A DNA stretch of 28,747 bases, taken from positions 1 through 28,747 of the IMG/VR virus record IMGVR_UViG_3300030406_002411; one strand, 5' to 3'. Below the pieces are notes generated by a model. That model was not told where the DNA came from and made no database searches. It saw nothing but the letters and a program-made list of their open reading frames with translations. Position numbers and translations under genes: made by a program. Of the stretch, positions 8,032 through 15,802 are shown in pieces (position 1 is the first letter of the stretch; every line of letters starts with the position of its first letter). The stretch comes from a virus.

Positions 8032-8724
8032 TTAGGATTGCTTTGCTCGTTTTTGAACTTCTTTTTTACCGCGATTATTTATTTTTTCAAGACGGTCATA
8101 GCCAATGATTTTGGCAAGTTCTGGGGGGATTAAAACCTCTCCTCTAGAAACGAGCAGAGCTACATAATCTTCTTTACTTATTTTATCGTTACGTGCTGAT
8201 ATGTCAACACCTTGCTGTTCCGCTTCCTCTAGCGCATTTATAATCATTTCTTTAACGTCGGAGGAACCCATGAATTCTACAGCGGGAGCATTTAGTACAA
8301 ATGTTCCTGAAGGAACATCCACCGGAACATCATCAGCTACAGTTGCTTCTTTAGAAACGTTTTCTGGTTCTGTTCCAATAAACCCCGGCTGATTAATTCG
8401 TGGTGCTGTAGACTGGGGACTTGCAAAACCTTCAGTGCCACCCATTTTCATCGGTTTTTTTACGGGTGATGCCAATTTTGTTATGCGTGAAAGTAAATCT
8501 ATTGTCGCTTCACCTAACGGGGCTGATTGTTGTGGTTGCTGAGTCATGGTCTGCATTTGAGTAGCCACAGGGGTAGGAGCAGTGTCTTGCTGTTTTACAA
8601 ACATAGCATCACTTTTAGCCTGTTGTATTTTTTTACGAGCCTTAGTAAATTCTGCCGCAAATCTGTAGTTACCCTCAGAAAGTAACGCTTTTTCTATAGA
8701 TGTGATTACTTCAAGATTTTGCAT
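8032..8724 (-). CDS. Late-operon protein with GTFVLNAPAVEFMGSSDV and GEVLIPPELAKIIGYDRL motifs
   Basis: 230 residues. The first ~60 are helical and charged; residues ~60-125 are Gln/Pro/Thr-rich linker; the C-terminal half contains DDVPVDVPSGTFVLNAP and SRGEVLIPPELAKIIGYDRL. This VPSGxFVLNAxA ... GExxIPPExAxxIG pattern recurs in virion or late proteins of several podoviruses, but I know no firm function. Its place between portal and scaffold suggests a head or ejection component. Start ATG 8724 lies inside the end of the preceding small gene (14-base overlap), with only a weak Shine-Dalgarno sequence, so translation is probably coupled. Confidence 0.6.
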   Translation of the reverse strand: MQNLEVITSIEKALLSEGNYRFAAEFTKARKKIQQAKSDAMFVKQQDTAPTPVATQMQTMTQQPQQSAPLGEATIDLLSRITKLASPVKKPMKMGGTEGFASPQSTAPRINQPGFIGTEPENVSKEATVADDVPVDVPSGTFVLNAPAVEFMGSSDVKEMIINALEEAEQQGVDISARNDKISKEDYVALLVSRGEVLIPPELAKIIGYDRLEKINNRGKKEVQKRAKQS

Positions 8725-8944
8725 TTGTTTTTACCACTTTTTCAAAATCACTCTTGAGGTTCATTAACGTTTCCAGTAAAACCATCTTCCCCTGCATTTG
8801 GAACATTTCCCGTTCCGATTGTGCCGTTACCAACCCCCGAAGCGTCAACTGGTGGAGGTCCGTCAGATAGTTCGTTAGGCCCTCCCATGCCTGTGGGTTG
8901 TTGACCAGCGGCCCCACTTTCTGGGCCAACTCCTTGTTGAGCAC
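8711..8944 (-). CDS. Small helical protein overlapping the portal 3' end in another frame
   Basis: 77 residues from GTG 8944. The start has a strong Shine-Dalgarno (AAGAGG, 8953-8958) eight bases upstream. About 197 bases overlap the last 65 codons of the portal gene in a different frame. The protein has a sensible, mostly helical sequence (ELAQKVGPLVNNPQAWEGL, LHQLTLRGLVTAQSEREMF, QGKMVLLETLMNLKSDFEKV), whereas the portal frame across the same bases is a low-complexity Gly/Pro/Asn tail. The TAQSEREMFQMQG...LETLMNLK style matches short proteins encoded just after the portal in other podoviruses. It should be a genuine late product of unknown role, perhaps a portal-associated factor. Confidence 0.75.
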   Translation of the reverse strand: MLNKELAQKVGPLVNNPQAWEGLTNYLTDLHQLTLRGLVTAQSEREMFQMQGKMVLLETLMNLKSDFEKVVKTNAKS

Positions 8945-10847
8945 TTTGAATTCCTCTTAAAATTTCTGCGTAAATCTGTGCCTCGTCAAGATCATTAACA
9001 AGCAAATCTGGATCAATATCCTGTGAGATAGCTATCTCTTTAACGAGGTTAGGTAGTTTAATAAATGGGGCTAGTAATGGATTACCAACTGTTTGTAACA
9101 ATGCTGTAAGTCGCTGTGAACGAACTTCCTTTTGCATTACGGCGGATGTGCCACGAGGTTTAATTTCCAAGTCTCCAACTATTTCTGGAGAGTTTTCGTC
9201 GTATTGCATATTCCATTGGAAATACGCTTCCCCTAGAGGCTTAAGTAAATAATCATCAATGTTTTTAATTACGGTTTTTAAGGACAAAGAACCTGACCCT
9301 AAAAGCATAGATAGCCCTGAGGCTGTACGTCCGGTTCCTGTTACGCCTGTCTGTCCGTGAAGCACTGAGGGTATTCCGGTTTCTTCATCGGCTAACTGGC
9401 GGCTTATCTGGTACATTTGGATGTTTTCTGGTGCGGTGTTTGGAAACTTCAGTCCATTAATCGCTGTCCCAGTTACACCGGATTGCCGTCTGAATATTTT
9501 ACCCGGAAAGATATCAAAGTTTTGACCGGGAACAAGGCTAGCCTCGTCAACATCAAAAACAAGATTCCCTGCTAACGCTAAATTGTCTATTGCCATACGC
9601 ACATGCCCATTCATGAGCATCTGTGCGTCTTCCATGTTTTCTGCAACGCCAACACCCCATATTTGATAGGGATTGATTTCATAAGGGAATGCTTGAAAAG
9701 GGATTCGCGCTGGAGTAAAAGGATTCAAAACGCATCGTAAAATAATACTACCACAAACCCACGCGTTAATTTGAACCTGATCTAATTCATCAATATCATC
9801 AGAAATACTCATCCCGACTTCACGGGCAAATTTGGCGTCTAAAACACCCCAGTATTCTAAAACTTCAAAACGATTTTCTTGATAGTAAGGTTCTGTCTCG
9901 TCCTCTCGGATAGTGTCTTCATAATACTTATCCTCGTAGTTAGGTCCTTTTGCTATACAAGTTTCAATTGCCTCCCTATCAAAAAACGGAAGTGACATTA
10001 AAGACCGTAGCTGTTGACGATTCATACGATGACGCTGTATAACGTATTCACAGTCGTTGATATTTACAGCAGAAGGATCAGGGTGAAAATCCCAAAGTGA
10101 TACATGCTCAATTTTAGGAACCAATTTTTCCATAGGGTTGTAAGTTCGACCCTGATCACCGCTGTCCCAACGGTGAATTTGTTTGTAAAAATTGAATGGT
10201 CCTTTTATAACCCCTGTGCCTAGTAAAGCAGATTCAAATATCGCGTAACGTAGTACGTTAACAGCGTCAGTATCTAATAACTGATCATGAATCTGTTTTT
10301 CTAGTAAACGTGCCGCTTCTTTAGCCGGTTCAACTTGAGGTTCTCCGACATTAGATGGTCCCTCTGTAAGATTAAGGCCGTCATACTTTGAACCTAAATT
10401 AGATAGCTGAGTGGCACCCGGTGGCAATTCCATGCCATCCCCGGGAAAACCAAAAGGGCTTTGCATTGGTAAAGCTTGATCAAGGGGCGTGGTAACGTGA
10501 GCAAATTCAGCAATACCTTCTGGAACAGGACTTGATTCAACAACAATTGGAAACTTTTTATTTGCAAAAAGTATATCAATTATCTGTCCGTAGGCGGCTA
10601 GAACTTTAGTTTTTGTTATTTTAATAAATACTTTAGACCGCTCACTTTCACGATACTGTGTTGTTGAGTCGTAATAGCCTTTGTAGTTTTTGTACGCTTG
10701 TAGCCACCGCTCTTCATGACTGCGGCGACCATTTTCAGAATCTTCAAACTTATTCTGAATATACCCGGCTAAACCGGGCATTTGCTGTTCAGCGTCAATA
10801 ACTTCAACCTGACCATCGTCAGGCTGTTCCATAAACCCTTGGGCCAT
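8748..10847 (-). CDS. Portal protein
   Basis: 699 residues, close to P22 gp1 in length and much longer than T7 gp8. It forms the twelve-subunit ring at the packaging vertex. Characteristic segments are RRSHEERWLQAYKNYKGYYD and FIKITKTKVLAAYGQIIDIL near the N-terminus, KIEHVSLWDFHPDPSAVNI in the middle, and DEETGIPSVLHGQTGVTG with TASGLSMLLGSGSLSLKTVI later. The last ~75 residues are a Gly/Pro/Gln-rich tail, overlapped by another gene. The ATG has only a weak ribosome site and follows the preceding stop by two bases, so translation is probably coupled to the gene at 10850. Confidence 0.9.
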   Translation of the reverse strand: MAQGFMEQPDDGQVEVIDAEQQMPGLAGYIQNKFEDSENGRRSHEERWLQAYKNYKGYYDSTTQYRESERSKVFIKITKTKVLAAYGQIIDILFANKKFPIVVESSPVPEGIAEFAHVTTPLDQALPMQSPFGFPGDGMELPPGATQLSNLGSKYDGLNLTEGPSNVGEPQVEPAKEAARLLEKQIHDQLLDTDAVNVLRYAIFESALLGTGVIKGPFNFYKQIHRWDSGDQGRTYNPMEKLVPKIEHVSLWDFHPDPSAVNINDCEYVIQRHRMNRQQLRSLMSLPFFDREAIETCIAKGPNYEDKYYEDTIREDETEPYYQENRFEVLEYWGVLDAKFAREVGMSISDDIDELDQVQINAWVCGSIILRCVLNPFTPARIPFQAFPYEINPYQIWGVGVAENMEDAQMLMNGHVRMAIDNLALAGNLVFDVDEASLVPGQNFDIFPGKIFRRQSGVTGTAINGLKFPNTAPENIQMYQISRQLADEETGIPSVLHGQTGVTGTGRTASGLSMLLGSGSLSLKTVIKNIDDYLLKPLGEAYFQWNMQYDENSPEIVGDLEIKPRGTSAVMQKEVRSQRLTALLQTVGNPLLAPFIKLPNLVKEIAISQDIDPDLLVNDLDEAQIYAEILRGIQSAQQGVGPESGAAGQQPTGMGGPNELSDGPPPVDASGVGNGTIGTGNVPNAGEDGFTGNVNEPQE

Positions 10848-10849
10848 AG

Positions 10850-11071
10850 TTATTTACCAGATTCGTTATATAAAGAGGTATCGTCTGCCATTGAAAACAG
10901 TGACGGATCAACAGTTGTTTTTGTTTGTACCTTTGGTGCATCTTCTGTTAAAACATCAGTTTTTGCTTGCGTATCAAACTCTAGTCCTTCACGGTAGAGA
11001 TTTGATTCTCCCACATTAGCGTCAACTGTTTGCTTATCAGCATTCATGATTTGTGCTTCACTATAATTCAT
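10850..11071 (-). CDS. Small acidic protein upstream of portal, unknown
   Basis: 73 residues with AGGAG and ATG correctly spaced at 11071. Hydrophilic, acidic and probably disordered (EGLEFDTQAKTDVLTEDAPK), with no Cys and no hydrophobic core. Its stop is two bases from the portal start, and it lies between the recombinase-like gene and portal. No family recognised. It could be a small assembly factor, or chiefly act to couple translation of the portal gene. Confidence 0.6.
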   Translation of the reverse strand: MNYSEAQIMNADKQTVDANVGESNLYREGLEFDTQAKTDVLTEDAPKVQTKTTVDPSLFSMADDTSLYNESGK

Positions 11072-11088
11072 GGTATTCTCCTAAGTTA

Positions 11089-12996
11089 TTAATAGCCTCT
11101 TGTTCTGGCTCCAAATTCACCAAAACTCTGTAGTAGTTCATCTTGATCCATGTCGTAAGATCGTTCTAGTAGCTCTGTTCCTTCTTCTGCTGTTGCTTTA
11201 GCACCCATTTCTGCAAGCGGAATAACCGCGCCCGGAGGCGTTAATTCTGCCGCAAATTTTGCTGTGCGTAGTCCCGTTGAAACTTCAGGAGATGTGCCTA
11301 AAATTCCCTCACCTTTTTTTATATCTGCTTGAATTTCTTCTGCGAGAAAAACAGCCCCAACTGTAGGTAATATTGGTCCTAAAGCTTTTGTTAAGTTTAT
11401 GCCAAGTTTTTTTAAACCGTCTTTAAACTTAGCTTGATCCTCCTCAGAAAGGGGAGTACCAGAGGGAGTTTTTGATTTAGCTTCAGCACGGGTTTCAGCG
11501 AGTTTTTGACGCTCTGCTTGAAGTTGTTCTGCTTTTGCTATATTTTCTTCTTCTTGAGCTAAAGCTTTCTTTGTTATATCCTGTGCCGCTTTCTTATTTT
11601 CAGCAGTTACTAGTTCTCTTCTTGACTCTAATGACGCTAGCTCTTCCGTTGTCATTTGACGAGGTTCAACAACAGTTTTTTCAGATAATTGTTCGCCCCT
11701 ACGAACAACCTTAATCGGACTAGCATCTTTATCTGTAAAGCCGGGGATATCAAGACCCATAGCGGTTGCTGTCTCATTTAGAGTGCTCGCGCCAATTGCC
11801 TCACCAATCATACTTTCAAAAGAAAGTTGAACAGCCGCCAACGGGTTATCTGTGCGTACAATAGTTGAAAGATAGTGTTTGTTACCTACTTTTCCAATTG
11901 CCGCGTTAAGTTGAGCATCTGTGTGACCGAGCATTTTTTCTGCTTCTTCAGGATACCCAAGCTCACTCACAATCATAGTATAGATTATTTTACGGAAATC
12001 TTTAGCTTCGTCAAAAGGACGACCCAAGATTCCTTCAAACTGTTCCATTCGTGGAGTAATATTTTCCCGAATGGCGTTTGTCATTTTTTGTGTGGTTACG
12101 TCAGGAAATAGGTTGTCTGATCCTAATGACTGCGCTTCAACTGCTTGTAAAGCTAAAGTTTGATATAAAATACTGTTTTTATCAAGAATTAAATCAGTAG
12201 CTGTTTTATTACCCGTTGTGCCCACAGGAAATATAATTGCTCCTTTTTCAATATCAAAGTACCCCGGGGGACGATCTACTTCAATCGTGCTTAAGTCGTA
12301 AGCACCTAAACGTAAATCTGCGACTTCTCCGGGACGATACGGGGCAAGAGAGCTTGCAATTAATGCATTTGCAGTGCTGGTATCTTCAACGGTGCTTAAA
12401 CCTGCTACAATTTCAGGAAAAGCCTGTTTTGCAGGAGGAATTCCCTCAAACGATTTACTTCCTCGTGATTGTTTTGCAGAAGCTAAACCAGCGGCCTTTT
12501 CTTTTGGATTTTGATACAAAAAAGCCGCGTCATCTGTTACGAGAGTATGTGTGCCTTTAAGGGAATTAAATACGCCCGACCAACCGGGATCAATTGACGC
12601 CGTATGTTTAGCAATTTTCTCCATTGCCTCACGGCTGTTAGAAATGTCTTTAAATGGTGTGTCAAGAGTAAACCCGGCTTTTTGAGTACTATTCAATACA
12701 ACATTTGCACGGTTAGAGATTGTTCCGGGGGAAGGAGACTCCCCCGGCATTATTTTATTTTCTGGCGGAAACATTTCAGCAAACACTTTACCAATTGGTG
12801 TTGCTTGCGTAGCTGGTTGTAACTTAATACCCCGAGCATAAAAATCTAAAACAACAGACTCACGAACAGTTAACGTGCCATTCAGTAGTTTATCTTCAAG
12901 AAAAGAACGCACTGGCAAATCATTGTAACTTGCGTAACCTAACTTCTTTACAAGCTCTGTTAGAACCTCTTGCTGTGTTTTTCTTTTTTGTGCCAT
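11089..12996 (-). CDS. Tyrosine recombinase-like protein with long C-terminal extension, in the late operon
   Basis: 635 residues. Residues ~200-380 carry the tyrosine recombinase (phage integrase) signature. Box I Arg is R221 in PYRPGEVADLRLGAYDL; a beta-hairpin Lys may be K264 (TGNKT); the box II Arg is R335 in KDFRKIIYTMIVSELG, with Lys at the usual His position (332); LGHTD gives H358; the nucleophile candidate is Y375 (KHYLST). R335 to H358 spacing is 23, close to lambda Int. Residues ~110-200 could be a core-binding domain. Beyond ~440 come a Glu/Lys/Ala coiled coil (~448-508) and a hydrophobic segment (PILPTVGAVFLAEEI). No strong ribosome site is seen; the ATG abuts the terL stop. A site-specific recombinase between terL and portal is unusual. 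It may act in integration or concatemer resolution, or be a virion protein derived from a recombinase. Confidence 0.75.
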   Translation of the reverse strand: MAQKRKTQQEVLTELVKKLGYASYNDLPVRSFLEDKLLNGTLTVRESVVLDFYARGIKLQPATQATPIGKVFAEMFPPENKIMPGESPSPGTISNRANVVLNSTQKAGFTLDTPFKDISNSREAMEKIAKHTASIDPGWSGVFNSLKGTHTLVTDDAAFLYQNPKEKAAGLASAKQSRGSKSFEGIPPAKQAFPEIVAGLSTVEDTSTANALIASSLAPYRPGEVADLRLGAYDLSTIEVDRPPGYFDIEKGAIIFPVGTTGNKTATDLILDKNSILYQTLALQAVEAQSLGSDNLFPDVTTQKMTNAIRENITPRMEQFEGILGRPFDEAKDFRKIIYTMIVSELGYPEEAEKMLGHTDAQLNAAIGKVGNKHYLSTIVRTDNPLAAVQLSFESMIGEAIGASTLNETATAMGLDIPGFTDKDASPIKVVRRGEQLSEKTVVEPRQMTTEELASLESRRELVTAENKKAAQDITKKALAQEEENIAKAEQLQAERQKLAETRAEAKSKTPSGTPLSEEDQAKFKDGLKKLGINLTKALGPILPTVGAVFLAEEIQADIKKGEGILGTSPEVSTGLRTAKFAAELTPPGAVIPLAEMGAKATAEEGTELLERSYDMDQDELLQSFGEFGARTRGY

Positions 12997-14691
12997 TTAG
13001 TACCCAAAGGTTGCATCTTGTGGTTGAAAAGTGCTATTTTTTATGTCTTGGAGAGATTTATGAATACTGACATATCCGGTGGTTCTAGTCATAAGCATGT
13101 AACGCAACGCATCGTATGCATGGTCTTCAGCTTTTGTATCTACGTCTTCACTGTTTGTTTTAGAAAGAGGTATACCCGCAAGTTGTTTAATTATGTTTGT
13201 GCACGTATAAAAAAACTTTACTGTAGGTTCTCCCGTAAACTCATTGTCGCCAAGCCGACGATGTATTTCCATCTTGCCAGCAATACGACTTCTATCAGAC
13301 GGAACCCACCGACATCCGCAACGAATCATCGTTTCAGCAATGGAAGGACCATATCCTGTTTTGTTCCAACATGAAGAATCTAAAACAGTGTAATGAGGTT
13401 TAGGATCATATTGTTCTAATTCTAGTATTTTAGCGGCTAGTTGCTCTGCTGTAAAGTGTTTTACATAAAGCTCTCTATATATCCATATGTTGTTGTCCCA
13501 ATCGATTGCACCCCAGAGTACGCACGAAGGGCTTGCGTAGCCGTAGTCTGCCGCTCTGATACGCGGCCAGTTGGCGGGCAACTCAAATGGATCAACCACA
13601 TGTTTGATTTTGCTAAATTCAGGAAAGGCACATCCTTCTGCCACATCCCAATCGCCATCAAGTAATCTTTTTCTTTCGACTTCTGGGAGAGAGAGGAGCA
13701 TTGCCTCATACTGTCCATCCGCCATGAGATATGGGTTGTCGGTAAGTCGTGCGGGTACGAATTTTCTCCAGTATAGGGGTTGACCGTGCTTGCTGTGACC
13801 CTCTGGGTATATAAGTGGCTTTTCAGATTCAATATCGCTGGGGATGAAGCGAATGCCGGGTTCACCTTGGTCGATGTACATTTTCTTGACCCACCAGCCG
13901 CCAACGCCTCCGGGGTTAGCTGTGCAACGCATGGAGAGATTTGCGGAGAGTTCAGGGTCCGTGCTCCGTAAACGTGACCGTAGATATTCCCATACGTAGG
14001 GGGTGGGATACTGTGTAATTTCATCGATGGCTATCCAATTGAAGGCTTGTCCCTGATATCGGGTAACGTCCTTGTCTTTGTCAAGATAACTAAACCAGAT
14101 AGTGGCCCCCGACGGGAAATGCCATGTGGATTTAGACTCTCTAAAGGAGGCACCGGGAAACGCCTTGGGATAAAGTTGTTTAGATTTGGAGATGAGTTCA
14201 GTCAATTCATCCAGAGTGCGACGGAGTAATAAACCACGATGATTAGGATTATGGCAATAACGGAGAGGATCTGCCAAGAGAGCGAAACTCTTTCCTCCAC
14301 CAGCCGCACCGCCGTATAGTACATCTTGTTCAGGTGCTGACAGAAAGTCCTCTTGTGGTCCATCATTCGGTTTGAATACAACTTCAGATTCTCCCACAAG
14401 CTTTTTAACTGCGTCTGGTAAGGCATTTAAATCTCCTACATCAATTACTCGTGAATTTTTACCTTGTAGTGCTGTTTCTACTTTTTTAGCGGCACTCTCT
14501 CTTTTTCTAGCTCTTTGTATTTGTTTATCAGCCGCCGCCCGCTTCTTTTCGGCTTCTTTCTTAGAACGGCGTATACTCGCCTGTGTGGCTCTCCGAGCTT
14601 TTTCGGCTGTGGAGAGGTTATAACGTGCTTTAGGCGCGTCAGGGTCCTTTCTAGGGCGTCCACGGGGGCGTTTTAAGGCTTCACTGCTCAT
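12997..14691 (-). CDS. terL: Terminase large subunit with N-terminal AT-hook-like extension
   Basis: 564 residues. The packaging motor: an ATPase plus a nuclease that cuts concatemeric DNA. Walker A is GGAAGGGKS (residues 127-135), Walker B is WIAIDE (219-224), and the coupling segment TANPGG is at 258-262. The RNase H-like nuclease acids are D382 (AADYGYASP), D438 (VLDSS) and D523 or D527 (EDHAYDALRYM). Ahead of the motor lie ~75 basic residues beginning with an AT-hook core (KRPRGRPRKDP, residues 7-17) and a Lys/Arg/Ala helix, which is not part of a minimal terminase. The ATG overlaps the end of terS by 11 bases. Packaging strategy cannot be read from sequence alone. Confidence 0.95.
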   Translation of the reverse strand: MSSEALKRPRGRPRKDPDAPKARYNLSTAEKARRATQASIRRSKKEAEKKRAAADKQIQRARKRESAAKKVETALQGKNSRVIDVGDLNALPDAVKKLVGESEVVFKPNDGPQEDFLSAPEQDVLYGGAAGGGKSFALLADPLRYCHNPNHRGLLLRRTLDELTELISKSKQLYPKAFPGASFRESKSTWHFPSGATIWFSYLDKDKDVTRYQGQAFNWIAIDEITQYPTPYVWEYLRSRLRSTDPELSANLSMRCTANPGGVGGWWVKKMYIDQGEPGIRFIPSDIESEKPLIYPEGHSKHGQPLYWRKFVPARLTDNPYLMADGQYEAMLLSLPEVERKRLLDGDWDVAEGCAFPEFSKIKHVVDPFELPANWPRIRAADYGYASPSCVLWGAIDWDNNIWIYRELYVKHFTAEQLAAKILELEQYDPKPHYTVLDSSCWNKTGYGPSIAETMIRCGCRWVPSDRSRIAGKMEIHRRLGDNEFTGEPTVKFFYTCTNIIKQLAGIPLSKTNSEDVDTKAEDHAYDALRYMLMTRTTGYVSIHKSLQDIKNSTFQPQDATFGY

Positions 14692-15085
14692 CTACAACGA
14701 TTTCTTGTTTGGAGGGGAGTAGAACGACTCCGTGAACAGCTTGTATGTTTACATTATGAGTTTCTTGCTTACCTAAACCTACACGATTTAACAAAGATTC
14801 GGCGGCTTGAAGGCGAATATTATCGCCACGTTCTATTTCTGGAGCATCTATAGTAGAAATTAGCTTATTTACTGCTTTTACAGCACCTCCTGCAAGCACA
14901 CTGCGGGATCTTTCTATGATTTCAGTAGCTAAACTCTCTTTTAAATGCCCTATGGAGCCTGAAGAGTACCCGGCTACCTCACAAGCACGGCTAAAATTAC
15001 CCCCATTGTCAAAAAGAGCATCTAAAAAAGTTTTTTGTTGTTCATTTAGCTCTCTTTTACGAGTTTGCTGGGGTAATAAATTCAT
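14681..15085 (-). CDS. terS: Terminase small subunit
   Basis: 134 residues from ATG 15085, which has GGAGA correctly placed upstream. An in-frame extension to 15205 would add 40 residues but crosses the promoter and has atypical composition, so I reject it. The protein begins RKRELNEQQKTFLDALFDNG, then NFSRACEVAGYSSGSIGHLK, a helix-turn-helix typical of small terminases that bind the packaging site. A helical oligomerisation part follows (AVKAVNKLISTIDAPEIERG, RLQAAESLLNRVGLGKQE). It is the first gene of the late operon and directly precedes terL. Confidence 0.85.
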   Translation of the reverse strand: MNLLPQQTRKRELNEQQKTFLDALFDNGGNFSRACEVAGYSSGSIGHLKESLATEIIERSRSVLAGGAVKAVNKLISTIDAPEIERGDNIRLQAAESLLNRVGLGKQETHNVNIQAVHGVVLLPSKQEIVVDEQ

Positions 15086-15175
15086 ATTTTCTCCAAAAAA
15101 ATGTACAAAACGCAGTGGTGTAAAGACTTTATTACTGCAATGTCGATTCTCTTTACCGCTGGATTGCACAAATAC

Positions 15176-15205
15176 ATTATGGTATCTAACTTTTAAGTTT
15201 GTCAA
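15176..15205 (-). promoter_or_regulatory. Late operon promoter, sigma70 type
   Basis: On the minus strand TTGACA (15205-15200), an 18-base spacer and CATAAT (15181-15176). Start of transcription is expected near 15169, leaving a leader of about 85 bases before terS. Five of six bases match in the -10 and all six in the -35. Confidence 0.65.
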
Positions 15206-15220
15206 CTAAGATAAAAACAC

Positions 15221-15249
15221 TTGACGTAATTTAAATACGACAGTAAACT
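15221..15249 (+). promoter_or_regulatory. Divergent plus-strand promoter
   Basis: TTGACG (15221-15226), a 17-base spacer and TAAACT (15244-15249). It lies back to back with the late promoter; the two -35 boxes are 15 bases apart. No protein gene follows it on the plus strand before the terminator at 15301. Confidence 0.5.
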
Positions 15250-15255
15250 GGGTTT

Positions 15256-15332
15256 GTAAGCCCACGGGGGTATACCCCCAAGCTTATCCCGCCGCATACG
15301 CCCGCAGGTATCCCCTACTTGCGGGTTTTTTT
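15256..15332 (+). ncRNA. Candidate small RNA, about 77 nt, unknown
   Basis: Between the plus promoter and an intrinsic terminator there is no ORF, but there is compact structure. A perfect GGGGG-TATA-CCCCC stem (15266-15279) is followed by the terminator stem (15301-15325). A further stem, TGGGTT-TGTA-AGCCCA (15249-15264), spans the expected start site. The layout fits a short structured transcript. It could instead be an attenuated leader or a transcript that primes replication. Confidence 0.4.
15301..15332 (+). terminator. Intrinsic terminator, plus strand
   Basis: Ten-bp stem CCCGCAGGTA / TACTTGCGGG with one G-U pair and loop TCCCC, followed directly by seven T (15326-15332). A textbook rho-independent terminator. 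Confidence 0.85.
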
Positions 15333-15673
15333 ATGCCCGCTGGCACCGTTGGTACCTAACGGTAAGCCGGGAGTGTGCAATATTTGTACAACAACCTAAA
15401 AATAAAAAAAATACCGTTAGTTTGCATACGTATACCCCTACACCCCGCGTGGCCCTAGCCGCCCGCACCCCAATAAATCTTTTAATTACCATCGGTGATG
15501 CCCGCGATATCAGCCATTGGGTAAAACCGCCAGTATTCATCGTGCGTTCTAAAAGGTAATTGGTCACGCGCCACCTGTGTGCCTGAACTCCAGTGACAAA
15601 TCCAACCAAAAGAAGTTTCTAAAAGTTTCCCATCGGTCCCCTATTTGAATACCCCCACTGGACACCCAGAAAA
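15333..15673. other. Non-coding stretch with inverted repeats (possible att, pac or origin sequence)
   Basis: No credible gene on either strand. A strong hairpin occupies 15340-15370: CTGGC plus ACCGTT pairing with AACGGT plus GCCGG, with a two-A bulge. The core TACCGTTAG occurs again at 15412-15420, inverted relative to CTAACGGTA at 15356-15364. An A-rich segment lies at 15396-15411. Beyond 15420 I see only short dispersed inverted repeats (AATTACC near 15483, GGTAATT near 15555). Clustered inverted repeats beside the late promoter and near terS would suit a packaging, attachment or replication site, but nothing decides between them. Confidence 0.4.
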
Positions 15674-15712
15674 ACCCGAAAGCTTTACTGGTCAACGCTT
15701 TGGGTATTTTTC
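15674..15712. terminator. Bidirectional terminator-like hairpin
   Basis: ACCCgAAAGC (15674-15683) pairs with GCTTTGGGT (15697-15705) with one bulged G. ATTTTTCT follows on the plus strand, and the minus strand also continues into a T-rich run (TTTTCTGG). Confidence 0.6.
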
Positions 15713-15718
15713 TAGGAC

Positions 15719-15744
15719 AAAAAAAGGCCCCCGTAGTGGAGGCC
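15719..15744 (-). terminator. Intrinsic terminator of the regulatory operon
   Basis: On the minus strand GGCCTCC-ACTAC-GGGGGCC (15744-15726, one G-U pair) followed by seven T (15725-15719). It lies about 60 bases after the stop at 15803 and would end transcripts coming from the winged-helix gene. Confidence 0.8.
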
Positions 15745-15802
15745 AAAAAGCCGGCGGTGGAAATGAGATTGGAGGACTCAACACCGGCTTGAGGGAACGC
15801 AG

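Noticed and set aside
13461-14024. 187-residue minus-strand frame inside terL
   Set aside because: Shadow of terL in another frame; terL shows all catalytic motifs across this stretch.
1-15085. Diversity-generating retroelement acting on the tail fibre
   Set aside because: No reverse transcriptase and no template/variable repeat pair seen; the fibre repeats are ordinary internal duplications.
15086-15205. N-terminal 40-residue extension of terS
   Set aside because: It covers the late promoter and leader; ATG 15085 has a good Shine-Dalgarno sequence and begins the recognisable domain.
15340-15371. tRNA-like cloverleaf
   Set aside because: The segment forms one long hairpin; no anticodon arm, T-loop consensus or CCA-proximal acceptor stem could be drawn.
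15331-15609. 92-residue minus-strand frame in the non-coding hub
   Set aside because: No ribosome site at the start, unlikely composition, and it spans hairpins and repeats.
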